14,965 bases of DNA from an uncultured Eubacteriales bacterium (GTDB taxonomy: Bacteria > Bacillota > Clostridia > Oscillospirales > Oscillospiraceae), in the NCBI GenBank assembly GCA_902475455.1, contig CABRZO010000041.1:1-14965 (forward strand). Direction: 5' to 3'. Below the pieces are notes generated by a model. That model did no database searches. It was given only the letters and a program-made list of their open reading frames with translations, and was not told where the DNA came from. Every line of letters begins with the position of its first letter. Within the stretch, counting starts at the first letter, position 1. A program made the translations under genes and the position numbers. This document shows positions 1 through 6,729 of the stretch, piece after piece.

Positions 1-729
1 ACCCACCGCCACACTGAGAGTGTCCGGGTCCAGGTTGCCGTAGACCGTGGTCATCCCGCCGCTGTGGGTCAGGGTCAAGGTGGTGCCGGTGACCGGGTCG
101 TTGGAGATGGACTCCACGGCGCCGTCAGCGGCGGCCAGCACCTCAGTGCCCAGGGCGGCGCTGATGTCCAGGCCGTTGTGGGTGCGCCAGTCCCCCATGA
201 CCTCGTTATAGGTCAGCTCCGAGGAGGAGAAGGCGGCCACCACATCCCCCTCCACCGGCCAGCTGAGGGCGGCAGGGACGTTTTCCGCCTCCGCCGTCAC
301 CTCTTCCTGAGGGGCGGCCACTTCCTGGGACTCAGGCTGAGCGTCCACGGCGGCGGCCTCCTCCTCAGAGGGGTTGTCCACCGGCGCGGCCTCTTCCGTC
401 GCGCTGGGCTCCAGCACCTGCTGGGCCTCCTCCTGGGCGGCGGTCTGCTTGGAGTCCTCCAGGCTGGTGGAGGGCTGGGGATCCTCCTGTTCCTCCGCCG
501 TCTCAGTCTGGGAGACGGGTTCCGTCTCCTGGTCGGCGGGGGCGGTCACCGTCACTTCAGCGGGGGCCGACGCACTCTGAGTGGAATTTGCGCCGATGTC
601 GCTGACGGTGCGGTAGAGGAAATAGCCGGACGCGCCCAGAATGACCAGGCAGAGGAGTAATACCATGTAAAACCCCTTGCCGGCCAGGGCTTTTTCGGCC
701 TTCTGAAAGAAACCGGGTTTTTTGTTCAT
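1..729 (-). CDS. SpoIIQ-like M23 family peptidase, membrane-anchored (partial, C-terminus off the window)
   Basis: The reading frame is open from the ATG at 729 to the window edge (243 codons), so the C-terminus is missing. A GGAGGTG ribosome site lies just upstream (about 736-742). Residues 1-18 are basic and cytoplasmic, 19-41 form one membrane segment (FYMVLLLCLVILGASGYF), and about 45-150 are a Glu/Gln/Ala/Pro-rich acidic linker. The M23 domain starts near 155 (SWPVEGDVVAAFS) and contains DWRTHNGLDI, with the first zinc ligands H184 and D188. The family's YxHL catalytic region reads YGNL (230-233), so Asn232 replaces the usual His. One membrane anchor plus a WRTHNG-type motif is typical of SpoIIQ, the forespore protein that pairs with SpoIIIAH across the intermembrane space during engulfment. 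An ordinary cell-wall M23 endopeptidase is the alternative. The HxH motif lies outside the window. Confidence 0.8.
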   Translation of the reverse strand, partial: MNKKPGFFQKAEKALAGKGFYMVLLLCLVILGASGYFLYRTVSDIGANSTQSASAPAEVTVTAPADQETEPVSQTETAEEQEDPQPSTSLEDSKQTAAQEEAQQVLEPSATEEAAPVDNPSEEEAAAVDAQPESQEVAAPQEEVTAEAENVPAALSWPVEGDVVAAFSSSELTYNEVMGDWRTHNGLDISAALGTEVLAAADGAVESISNDPVTGTTLTLTHSGGMTTVYGNLDPDTLSVAVG

Positions 730-811
730 AAAAAACACCTCCAAGCCCAAGTGTTGCCGGGTTTGGAGGGGGATATACCCTGGACAGGAAAAATTTGCGG
801 TGGTTTAATGC

Positions 812-851
812 AAAAAAGAAACCGGCCTGCGAACCATCGTTCGCAGGCCGG
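812..851 (-). terminator. Rho-independent terminator of ilvE
   Basis: A perfect 12-bp stem (822-833 with 840-851, loop CCATCG) is followed on the minus strand by a T-rich tail from 821 down to 812 (TTTCTTTTTT). It lies 28 bp past the ilvE stop and before the SpoIIQ-like gene, so it should separate the two transcripts. Confidence 0.9.
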
Positions 852-879
852 TGATGGGTTATGGAATCTGGGGAAATAC

Positions 880-1950
880 TCAGTCCACCTTGACGGTCCA
901 GCCCTTGGTGTCGGGCAGCTTGCCCCACTGGATGCCGGTGAGGGTGTCGTAGAGCTTCTGGGTCAGGGGGCCGATCTTGCCCTCGGAGATATAGGCCACA
1001 TCGTCCTTCCACTTCAGCTCCTTCACCGGGGAGACCACGGCGGCGGTGCCGGTGCCGAAGACTTCCTCCAGCTTGCCGTCTTTGGCGGCGGCCATGATGT
1101 CGGCGATGGCCAGCTTGCCCTCGATGACCTCATAGCCCCAGTCCTTGCACAGCTCGATGACGGAGCGGCGGGTGACGCCGGGCAGCACGGTGCCCACGCA
1201 GGCGGCGGTGTAGAGCTTGCCGTCGATCTTGAAGAAGATGTTCATGGCGCCCACTTCTTCCACATACTTCTTCTCCACGCCGTCCAGCCAGAGCACCTGG
1301 GCGTAGCCCTGTTCCTCGGCCATCTCGCCGGCCTTGATGGAGGCGGCGTAATTGCCGCCGCACTTGGTGAAGCCGGTGAGGCCCGGGGCGGCCCGGATGT
1401 ACTCATCCTCCACATAGATGCGCACCGGGTTGATGCCCTCGGCATAGTAGGCGCCGGAGGGAGAGCAGATGATGCAGAAGGTGTAGTGGTGGGAGGCGTG
1501 GACCCCCAGGCCCACGTCGGTGGCAAAGACGAAGGGGCGGATGTAGAGGGAGGCGCCGTCGGTGTGGGGCACCCAGTCCTTCTCCACGCTGACCAGGGCC
1601 TTGACGGCCTGGACAAAGTCCTCCACCGGGATGGGGGGGACGCACATGCGGTCGCTGGAGTCAATGCAGCGCTGGGCGTTGCACTCGGGCCGGAAGAGCT
1701 GGATGGTGTTGTCGGCGGTGCGATAGGCCTTCAGGCCCTCGAACAGCTCCTGGGCGTAGTGGAGCACCACGCAGGCCGGGTCCATAGAGAAGGGCTGATA
1801 GGGGACGATGCGGGGATCGTGCCAGCCCTCACCCTTGGTGTAATCCATCAGGAACATGTGGTCGGAGAAGATCTTGCCGAAGCCCAGCTTGGTTTCGTCC
1901 GCCGGTTTGGTTTTGGGATTTTTTGTGTATTCAATCTTGATATCCAGCAT
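880..1950 (-). CDS. ilvE: Branched-chain amino acid aminotransferase
   Basis: This cytoplasmic PLP enzyme (fold type IV) interconverts leucine, isoleucine or valine and their 2-oxo acids with 2-oxoglutarate/glutamate. The 356 residues match the length of the eukaryote-like (BCAT type II) subfamily. LFEGLKAYR lies at 69-77. GFTKCGGNYA contains the expected Schiff-base lysine K196, and YVEEVGAMNIFF (229-240) and FGTGTAAVVSP (298-308) are the conserved cofactor and phosphate-binding regions. The start at 1950 is preceded by a GAGGAGG ribosome site. The gene is a single unit with its own promoter (2008-2035) and terminator, divergent from the lipid kinase. No T-box leader fits in the short (about 50 nt) leader, so control is probably at initiation or absent. 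Identification is firm; the direction of the reaction in vivo cannot be read from sequence. Confidence 0.95.
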   Translation of the reverse strand: MLDIKIEYTKNPKTKPADETKLGFGKIFSDHMFLMDYTKGEGWHDPRIVPYQPFSMDPACVVLHYAQELFEGLKAYRTADNTIQLFRPECNAQRCIDSSDRMCVPPIPVEDFVQAVKALVSVEKDWVPHTDGASLYIRPFVFATDVGLGVHASHHYTFCIICSPSGAYYAEGINPVRIYVEDEYIRAAPGLTGFTKCGGNYAASIKAGEMAEEQGYAQVLWLDGVEKKYVEEVGAMNIFFKIDGKLYTAACVGTVLPGVTRRSVIELCKDWGYEVIEGKLAIADIMAAAKDGKLEEVFGTGTAAVVSPVKELKWKDDVAYISEGKIGPLTQKLYDTLTGIQWGKLPDTKGWTVKVD

Positions 1951-2007
1951 GGAAAGGATGCCTCCTCGGGGTGAGAATTGATTTGTTTAAATGGGTGAAG
2001 TAATGTA

Positions 2008-2035
2008 ATTATAGCACTCATTTTCCCATCTGCAA
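2008..2035 (-). promoter_or_regulatory. Predicted sigma-A promoter of ilvE, extended -10
   Basis: On the minus strand TTGCAG (2035-2030) is followed after 16 nt by a perfect TATAAT (2013-2008). The -10 is preceded by TGC, forming the extended element TGnTATAAT. Transcription should begin near 2001, leaving a leader of about 50 nt before the ilvE start codon. Confidence 0.7.
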
Positions 2036-2079
2036 CCCCCTGGAGGGGGAGCGAAAGCAGAAAGTTTTCAAAGTGACGG

Positions 2080-2108
2080 TTGTTTTTTTGTACAGAAGAG
2101 AGGATAAT
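2080..2108 (+). promoter_or_regulatory. Predicted sigma-A promoter of the lipid kinase gene
   Basis: TTGTTT (2080-2085) and GATAAT (2103-2108) are separated by 17 nt, upstream of a GGGAGG ribosome site (2140-2145) and the ATG at 2151. It is divergent from the ilvE promoter in the same gap, with the two -35 boxes about 45 bp apart. Confidence 0.6.
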
Positions 2109-2150
2109 ACATTCAATTACAGATTTTGAGTCAGACATTGGGAGGTTTTT

Positions 2151-3035
2151 ATGAAACGCCTGTTGTTGATCTATAACCCCCAGGCGGGCAAGAAGCGGAT
2201 CGCCCAGAAGCTCCACGACGTGGTCTACTTGTATACCACTGCCGGCTACGAGGTGACGGTGCACCCCACCCTGTTCCGGGGAGACGCCACCAGGATTGCC
2301 GCGGAGCTGGGGACACAATATGACCATGTGGTGTGCTGCGGCGGCGACGGCACCCTGAACGAGGTGGTCACCGGCCTCATGACCCGGCGGGATCAGCTGG
2401 CCACCCTGGGCTACATTCCGGCGGGAACCACCAACGATTTTTCCAAGACCCTGAAGCTGCCGGCGGACCTGATGAAGGCGGCCCGGATCGCCGTGGAGGG
2501 CAGTCCCAGCCTCTGCGACGTGGGGGACTTCAACGGCCGGCCCTTTGTCTATGTGGCCGCCTTCGGCGTCTTTTCCGAGGTGAGCTACGCCACCCCCCAG
2601 AGCTCCAAAAACGTCCTGGGCCATCTGGCCTATGTGCTGGGGGGCATCAAGAGCCTGACCCAGCTGCGGCCCTGCCATATGAAGGTGACCCACGACGGGG
2701 AGACCATCGAGGGGGACTTCATCTACGGCATGGTGACGGACTCCATCTCCGTGGGGGGCTTCCGGGGGGTCAAGAAGGAGCACGTCAAGCTGGATGACGG
2801 GCTGTTCGAGGTGATGCTGGTGAAAAATCCCCAGACCCCCGAGGAGCTGACCACCATTCTCAACGCCCTGATGACCAAAAAGCCCGACGGCAATGTCATC
2901 GGCTTCCAGTCCGGAGACATCACCTTTGAGAGCCAGCAGCAGGTGGCCTGGACCCTGGACGGGGAGTTCGGGGGGGACACCCAGCTGGCCCATATCTCCA
3001 ACATCACCCGGGCCATCCGCATTATGAGGGGGTGA
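2151..3035 (+). CDS. YegS/DagK/BmrU-family lipid kinase (diacylglycerol kinase-like)
   Basis: This is a predicted ATP-dependent lipid kinase, most likely phosphorylating diacylglycerol to phosphatidic acid at the inner face of the membrane, so that diacylglycerol released from phospholipid head-group transfer can be recycled. The N-terminal DAGK catalytic domain shows LLLIYNPQAGKK (4-15), the nucleotide-binding GGDGTLNE (64-71) and PAGTTNDF (90-97). The C-terminal beta-sandwich half carries the family's TLDGEFGG region near residue 270. The 294-residue length is normal for soluble bacterial members. GGGAGG lies 5 nt before the ATG. The stop is only 4 nt before the GTG of mnmE, so the two are probably co-transcribed and translationally linked, although they share no obvious pathway. 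Lipid specificity within this family (diacylglycerol, undecaprenol, sphingoid base) cannot be decided here. Confidence 0.9.
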   Translation: MKRLLLIYNPQAGKKRIAQKLHDVVYLYTTAGYEVTVHPTLFRGDATRIAAELGTQYDHVVCCGGDGTLNEVVTGLMTRRDQLATLGYIPAGTTNDFSKTLKLPADLMKAARIAVEGSPSLCDVGDFNGRPFVYVAAFGVFSEVSYATPQSSKNVLGHLAYVLGGIKSLTQLRPCHMKVTHDGETIEGDFIYGMVTDSISVGGFRGVKKEHVKLDDGLFEVMLVKNPQTPEELTTILNALMTKKPDGNVIGFQSGDITFESQQQVAWTLDGEFGGDTQLAHISNITRAIRIMRG

Positions 3036-3039
3036 GGGC

Positions 3040-4392
3040 GTGAGCGACACCATTGCCGCCATCGCCACCGGCGCCGGCCGCAGCGCCATCGGCATCGTCC
3101 GGCTCTCGGGCCCCGGCAGCCTCTCGGCGGTGGAGAAGCTGTTCACCCCGGCCTCGGGCAAGAAAGTATCGGATTATCCCGTGGGCACCCTGGTCTACGG
3201 CACTCTGCGGGATGAGAAGGGCCGGGTGCTGGACCGGTGCCTGGCCACCTGGTCCAAGGCCCCCCGGAGCTACACCGGGGAGGACACGGCGGAGCTCCAG
3301 TGCCACGGCTCCCCGGCGGTGCTCACCGCCGCCCTGGAGGCCCTGTTTGCCCTGGGAGTGCGCCAGGCCAAGGCCGGGGAGTTCACCCGCCGGGCCTTCC
3401 TCAACGGCCGGATGGACCTGACCCAGGCGGAGGCGGTCATCGACCTGATTGACGCCGAGACCCCCGCCGCCGCCCGGTGCGCCGCCAGTCAGCTGGGGGG
3501 CGCCATGGGCCGGAAGATCGGCAAAATCTATGACGGGCTGGTGGATCTGATGGCCCATTTCGACGTGGTGCTGGACTACTCCGACGAGGATCTGGAGCCC
3601 TTTGACCAGGGGGAGATCACCGACGCCGTGGGTCGGGCCGCGGAAGAGCTCAGACAATTGGCCGCCAGCTACCGCCGGGGCCGGCGGCTCTATGACGGGG
3701 TGGCCTGCGCCATTGTGGGACTGCCCAACAGCGGCAAATCCAGCCTGTTAAACGCCCTTTTGGGCTACGATCGGGCCATCGTCACCGACATCCCCGGCAC
3801 CACCCGGGACACGGTGGAGGAGAAGGCCGCGGTGGGGGGCGTGCTGCTGCGGCTCATCGACACCGCCGGACTCCGGGAGACCGGGGACACGGTGGAGCGG
3901 ATTGGGGTGGAGCGCTCCCGCCAGGCTCTGGAGCGGGCGGAGCTGGCCCTGGTGCTGGTGGACGGCACCCGGCCCGTCACCCAGGAGGACCGGGCCATCC
4001 TGGCTCTGGCCCAGAAGGTGCCCCAGGTGATCCTGCTGGCCACCAAGTCGGACCGGCCCGGCTTTGCTCTGCCGGAGCTGGAGGGTGTGCTGGCCCTGTC
4101 CTCGGTGACCGGTCAGGGGCTGGAGGAGCTGGAACGGGAGATTGCCCGGCGCTTCCCAGAGGGGGGCGGCGACAACGGCGAGATCCTCACCTCCCAGCGC
4201 CAGGCTGAGGCCGTGGGCCGGGCCGCCCAGTGCCTGGAGGCGGTTTTTGAGGGCATGGCACAGGGGATGACCCCGGACGCGGTGCTCTCGGATGTGGAGC
4301 TGGCTTTGGACGCCCTGGGTGAGGTCACCGGCCGGGTGGTCAAGGACGACGTGACCCAGCGCATTTTCGAGCGCTTCTGTGTGGGTAAGTAA
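3040..4392 (+). CDS. mnmE: tRNA uridine-5-carboxymethylaminomethyl(34) synthesis GTPase MnmE
   Basis: With MnmG, this GTPase installs the (carboxymethyl)aminomethyl group on the wobble uridine U34 of tRNAs reading two-codon boxes, using a folate one-carbon unit. The N-terminal folate-binding domain begins DTIAAIATGAGRSAIGIVRLSG. The inserted G domain has G1 GLPNSGKSS (227-235), DIPGTTRDT, G3 DTAG (from D274) and G4 TKSD (335-338). The C-terminal helical domain ends in FCVGK (446-450), matching the family's FC(I/V)GK end with its catalytic cysteine. The length of 450 is standard. Translation starts at GTG 3040, because the frame upstream of it belongs to the lipid kinase and GAGG-rich sequence lies just before. 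In many Firmicutes mnmE sits beside mnmG, jag and yidC near the origin. Here it is instead between a lipid kinase and thiI. Confidence 0.97.
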   Translation: MSDTIAAIATGAGRSAIGIVRLSGPGSLSAVEKLFTPASGKKVSDYPVGTLVYGTLRDEKGRVLDRCLATWSKAPRSYTGEDTAELQCHGSPAVLTAALEALFALGVRQAKAGEFTRRAFLNGRMDLTQAEAVIDLIDAETPAAARCAASQLGGAMGRKIGKIYDGLVDLMAHFDVVLDYSDEDLEPFDQGEITDAVGRAAEELRQLAASYRRGRRLYDGVACAIVGLPNSGKSSLLNALLGYDRAIVTDIPGTTRDTVEEKAAVGGVLLRLIDTAGLRETGDTVERIGVERSRQALERAELALVLVDGTRPVTQEDRAILALAQKVPQVILLATKSDRPGFALPELEGVLALSSVTGQGLEELEREIARRFPEGGGDNGEILTSQRQAEAVGRAAQCLEAVFEGMAQGMTPDAVLSDVELALDALGEVTGRVVKDDVTQRIFERFCVGK

Positions 4393-4402
4393 TTTTCAGA
4401 AT

Positions 4403-4440
4403 AAGCGGGCGGGTTCCAGGGGAATCCGCCCGCTTTTCTC
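4403..4440 (+). terminator. Rho-independent terminator after mnmE
   Basis: A 15-bp stem (4403-4417 with 4421-4435, one G-T wobble, loop AGG) is followed by a short T-rich tail (TTTTCTC overlapping 4434-4440). It begins 10 bp past the mnmE stop, ending the lipid kinase-mnmE transcript before the thiI promoter. Confidence 0.85.
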
Positions 4441-4461
4441 GCCGTTTCAGGCCGGTTTTCC

Positions 4462-4490
4462 TTGCCCTTGTGGGAAAAATCGGGTACAAT
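4462..4490 (+). promoter_or_regulatory. Predicted sigma-A promoter of thiI-phosphatase operon
   Basis: TTGCCC (4462-4467) and TACAAT (4485-4490) are separated by exactly 17 nt, between the mnmE terminator and thiI. The leader to the ATG at 4534 is about 35 nt and carries the ribosome site AAAGAGGG (4517-4524). Confidence 0.65.
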
Positions 4491-4533
4491 AGGGCGAAAC
4501 ATGATTCCAATTTTTTAAAGAGGGAACACGACT

Positions 4534-5724
4534 ATGATGAACGAGATTTTTCTGCTGAAACTGGGCGAGATCGTCCTGAAGGGTTTGAACCGCCGCCGGT
4601 TTGAGGACCGGCTCACCGGCAACATCAGCCGCCGGCTCCACCCCTTTGGCCGCTTCCGCATCTATTCCCGCCAGTCCACCGTCTATGTGGAGCCCCTGGA
4701 GGAGAGCTGTGATATGGACGGGGCCTGGGAGGCCCTGCAGCCGGTGTTCGGCGTGGTGGGGCTGAGCCGGGCCCGGGCCTGCGACAAGGACAAGGACGCC
4801 TTTCTGGAGACCGCCAAGACCTATCTCCACGACCAGCTGATGGCCGCCCGGAGCTTCAAGGTGGAGTCCAAGCGGGCGGACAAGAGCTTCCCCATGACCT
4901 CCATCCAGCTCAGCCAGTATGTGGGCGGTATGCTCCATGAGGCCTATCCCCATCTGAAGGTGGACGTCCACCACCCGGAGCTGGTGGTCTATCTGGAGGT
5001 CCGGGATTACAGCGGCTACGTCCATGGCAATCCCACCCCCGGCGCCGGAGGCCTGCCGGTGGGGGCCGGAGGCCGGGGTGTGGCCCTGCTCTCCGGAGGC
5101 ATCGACTCCCCGGTGGCCGCCTACATGATGGCCAAGCGGGGGCTGGCCCTGGACATGGTCCACTTCTTCAGCTACCCCTACACCTCCCTGGAGGCCAAGG
5201 AGAAGGTGCTCCAGCTGGCCCGTGAGATCACCCCCTACACTGGACGGCTCACCGTCCACATTGTCCCCTTCACCCAGGTCCAGGAGGAGCTGCGCCGCAA
5301 CTGCCCGGAGCCCCTGTTCACCCTGGCCATGCGCCGGTTCATGATGCGGATTTCCGAGATGGTGGCCCAGCGGGTGGGGGCGGGCTGCCTGGTCACCGGC
5401 GAGAGCCTGGGCCAGGTGGCCAGCCAGACCATGGAGGCCATGGCGGTGACCCAGAGTGTCTGCTCCCTGCCCATCTTCCGGCCGGTGGTGGGCATGGACA
5501 AGGAGGAGATCGTCACCATTGCCCGGAAAATCGGCACCTTCCAGACCTCTATTCTGCCCTATGAGGACTGTTGCACCGTCTTTACCCCCCGGCATCCCAA
5601 GACCCACCCCACGGTGGAGGAGCTGCTGGAGGCGGAGCAGAATTACGATTTTGAGGGCCTGTGCCAGCAGGCCTTTGACGGCATCGAGCGGGTGTTGATC
5701 CCGCTGTCGGGCCGGGAGGAGTGA
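4534..5724 (+). CDS. thiI: tRNA 4-thiouridine synthase / thiamine thiazole sulfurtransferase ThiI
   Basis: ThiI adenylates U8 of tRNA and transfers sulfur to give 4-thiouridine. In some bacteria it also supplies sulfur to ThiS for thiazole synthesis. The order is an N-terminal ferredoxin-like domain (IFLLKLGEIVLKGLNRRRFE), a THUMP domain (about 60-165), and a PP-loop ATP pyrophosphatase domain with SGGIDSP (187-193). LVTGESLGQVASQT and the later YEDCCTVF segment are also family features. At 396 residues it is the short Firmicute form, lacking the C-terminal rhodanese domain of the E. coli protein. The sulfur-relay step must therefore differ from the E. coli route. Two ATGs are adjacent (4534, 4537); the first is better spaced from AAAGAGGG. 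No cysteine desulfurase partner gene is adjacent, unlike the nifS/nifZ-thiI arrangement of several Firmicutes. Confidence 0.95.
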   Translation: MMNEIFLLKLGEIVLKGLNRRRFEDRLTGNISRRLHPFGRFRIYSRQSTVYVEPLEESCDMDGAWEALQPVFGVVGLSRARACDKDKDAFLETAKTYLHDQLMAARSFKVESKRADKSFPMTSIQLSQYVGGMLHEAYPHLKVDVHHPELVVYLEVRDYSGYVHGNPTPGAGGLPVGAGGRGVALLSGGIDSPVAAYMMAKRGLALDMVHFFSYPYTSLEAKEKVLQLAREITPYTGRLTVHIVPFTQVQEELRRNCPEPLFTLAMRRFMMRISEMVAQRVGAGCLVTGESLGQVASQTMEAMAVTQSVCSLPIFRPVVGMDKEEIVTIARKIGTFQTSILPYEDCCTVFTPRHPKTHPTVEELLEAEQNYDFEGLCQQAFDGIERVLIPLSGREE

Positions 5725-5730
5725 GGTTTT

Positions 5731-6489
5731 ATGAACCGCTATCGCAGGCTGCCCCTGCAAAAGCTCTATAACTGCCGGGACCTGGGGGGCTATCCCACCG
5801 TGGACGGCAAATGCACCAAATTCGGGGTCTTTCTCCGGTCCGAGGCCCCCTGTGAGCTGCCCCGGGAGGACCTGGAATTTCTGCTGGATTACGGGGTCAC
5901 CGGTACCGCCGACCTGCGCAGCCAGGGGGAGCGGATGGCCCGGCCCAACGAGCTGGCGGGGCGGGTGAACTATTACCCCCTGTCCCTGATCCACAAGGCT
6001 GCCGTCTACGGGGACGACAGCCAGCGCCAGGAGGAATTTGACTGGGGGAAGCAGTACCGGCGCATGGCGGAGGACAATCCGGCCTTTTTCCGGGAGATGC
6101 TGCCCCTGTGCCTCAAGGAGCCTGGGGCGCTGCTGTTCCACTGCACCACCGGCAAGGACCGCACCGGTCTGCTGAGCTGTGTGCTGCTGAGCATTGCCGG
6201 GGTGTCCCAGGAGGACATTGCCGCCGACTACTGCGTCAGCCAGCTCTACCTGGGGCCGGTCTATGAGAAGATGAAGAGCGGTCGGATGAAGCTGGGGGTC
6301 CAGCCCGGCGGCGGGCCCACCCGGATTCCCGACGGAGGAAGCCAGCGCTTTTTCGAGACCCCGGCCCAGGCCATGCTGGACCTGATCCAGGGCCTGGAGC
6401 GGGACTACGGCGGTGTGGTGGAGTTCATCCGCACCTGCGGGGTGGAGGAGCCGGTCATTCTGGGCCTGCGGCGCAAGTTGGTAGGCTGA
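5731..6489 (+). CDS. Tyrosine/dual-specificity-type protein phosphatase (Y_phosphatase3, MptpB-like)
   Basis: This predicted cytoplasmic cysteine-dependent phosphatase has the signature HCTTGKDRTG: nucleophile C138 and phosphate-binding R144 (Cx5R), followed by a Thr-Gly. The N-terminal LYNCRDLGGYPT segment (about 11-22) matches the N-RDLGG motif at the start of this family, and ADLRSQGER (about 70) is another family feature. The lysine in the loop (GKDR) is the hallmark of the MptpB/LipA subgroup, whose members act on phosphotyrosine, phosphoserine/threonine or phosphoinositides in vitro. The natural substrate cannot be inferred. No signal peptide or membrane segment is visible. The gene starts 6 nt after the thiI stop and its GGGAGGAG ribosome site lies inside the end of thiI, so expression is coupled to thiI. 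Confidence 0.87.
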   Translation: MNRYRRLPLQKLYNCRDLGGYPTVDGKCTKFGVFLRSEAPCELPREDLEFLLDYGVTGTADLRSQGERMARPNELAGRVNYYPLSLIHKAAVYGDDSQRQEEFDWGKQYRRMAEDNPAFFREMLPLCLKEPGALLFHCTTGKDRTGLLSCVLLSIAGVSQEDIAADYCVSQLYLGPVYEKMKSGRMKLGVQPGGGPTRIPDGGSQRFFETPAQAMLDLIQGLERDYGGVVEFIRTCGVEEPVILGLRRKLVG

Positions 6490-6629
6490 GGTGCTTACAG
6501 GGCGCTCCGACGGGGAATGAGAAAAGGACTTTCAAAAAACATCTTTTTGTTAGTTAAACTTTTTCGGGGCATTGAAGGTATAAAAAGCGCAATATCTTCA
6601 AATATCAGTATTTTCTGGAAGGGTTACTA

Positions 6630-6657
6630 TTTACTTTTCTGGAAACCGTGTTATAAT
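6630..6657 (+). promoter_or_regulatory. Predicted promoter of the carboxyltransferase gene, extended -10
   Basis: A perfect TATAAT (6652-6657) is preceded by TGT, forming TGnTATAAT. A weaker -35 candidate TTTACT (6630-6635) lies 16 nt upstream. It sits in the AT-rich gap 6490-6729, which otherwise holds no convincing gene. The leader of about 65 nt includes a GC-rich imperfect inverted repeat (about 6687-6707) and the GGAGG ribosome site at 6718-6722. No clear terminator was seen for the upstream phosphatase gene. Confidence 0.7.
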
Positions 6658-6729
6658 TTTAACGGTTATGAATGTCAATCCAGCTTACCGGCGCCCTGGG
6701 GCCCGGTGGTCTGATATGGAGGTTTTTTT

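Noticed and set aside
730..811. Possible sporulation sigma-F promoter upstream of the SpoIIQ-like gene
   Set aside because: GCATT and GGGTATATC fragments are present on the minus strand, but at spacings and with bases that do not fit the sigma-F consensus well enough to call.
751..1974. Long open frame opposite ilvE on the plus strand
   Set aside because: It is the antisense shadow of ilvE caused by high GC. Its Gly/Ala/Val/His-rich low-complexity translation has no domain.
4447..6141. 564-codon minus-strand frame opposite thiI and the phosphatase
   Set aside because: It is antisense to two clearly identified genes, is low complexity (Gly, Leu, His, Gln) and has no sensible start signal.
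6517..6714. Short plus-strand open frame between the phosphatase and the carboxyltransferase gene
   Set aside because: It covers the AT-rich promoter and leader of the next gene, has no ribosome site of its own and no recognisable protein features.
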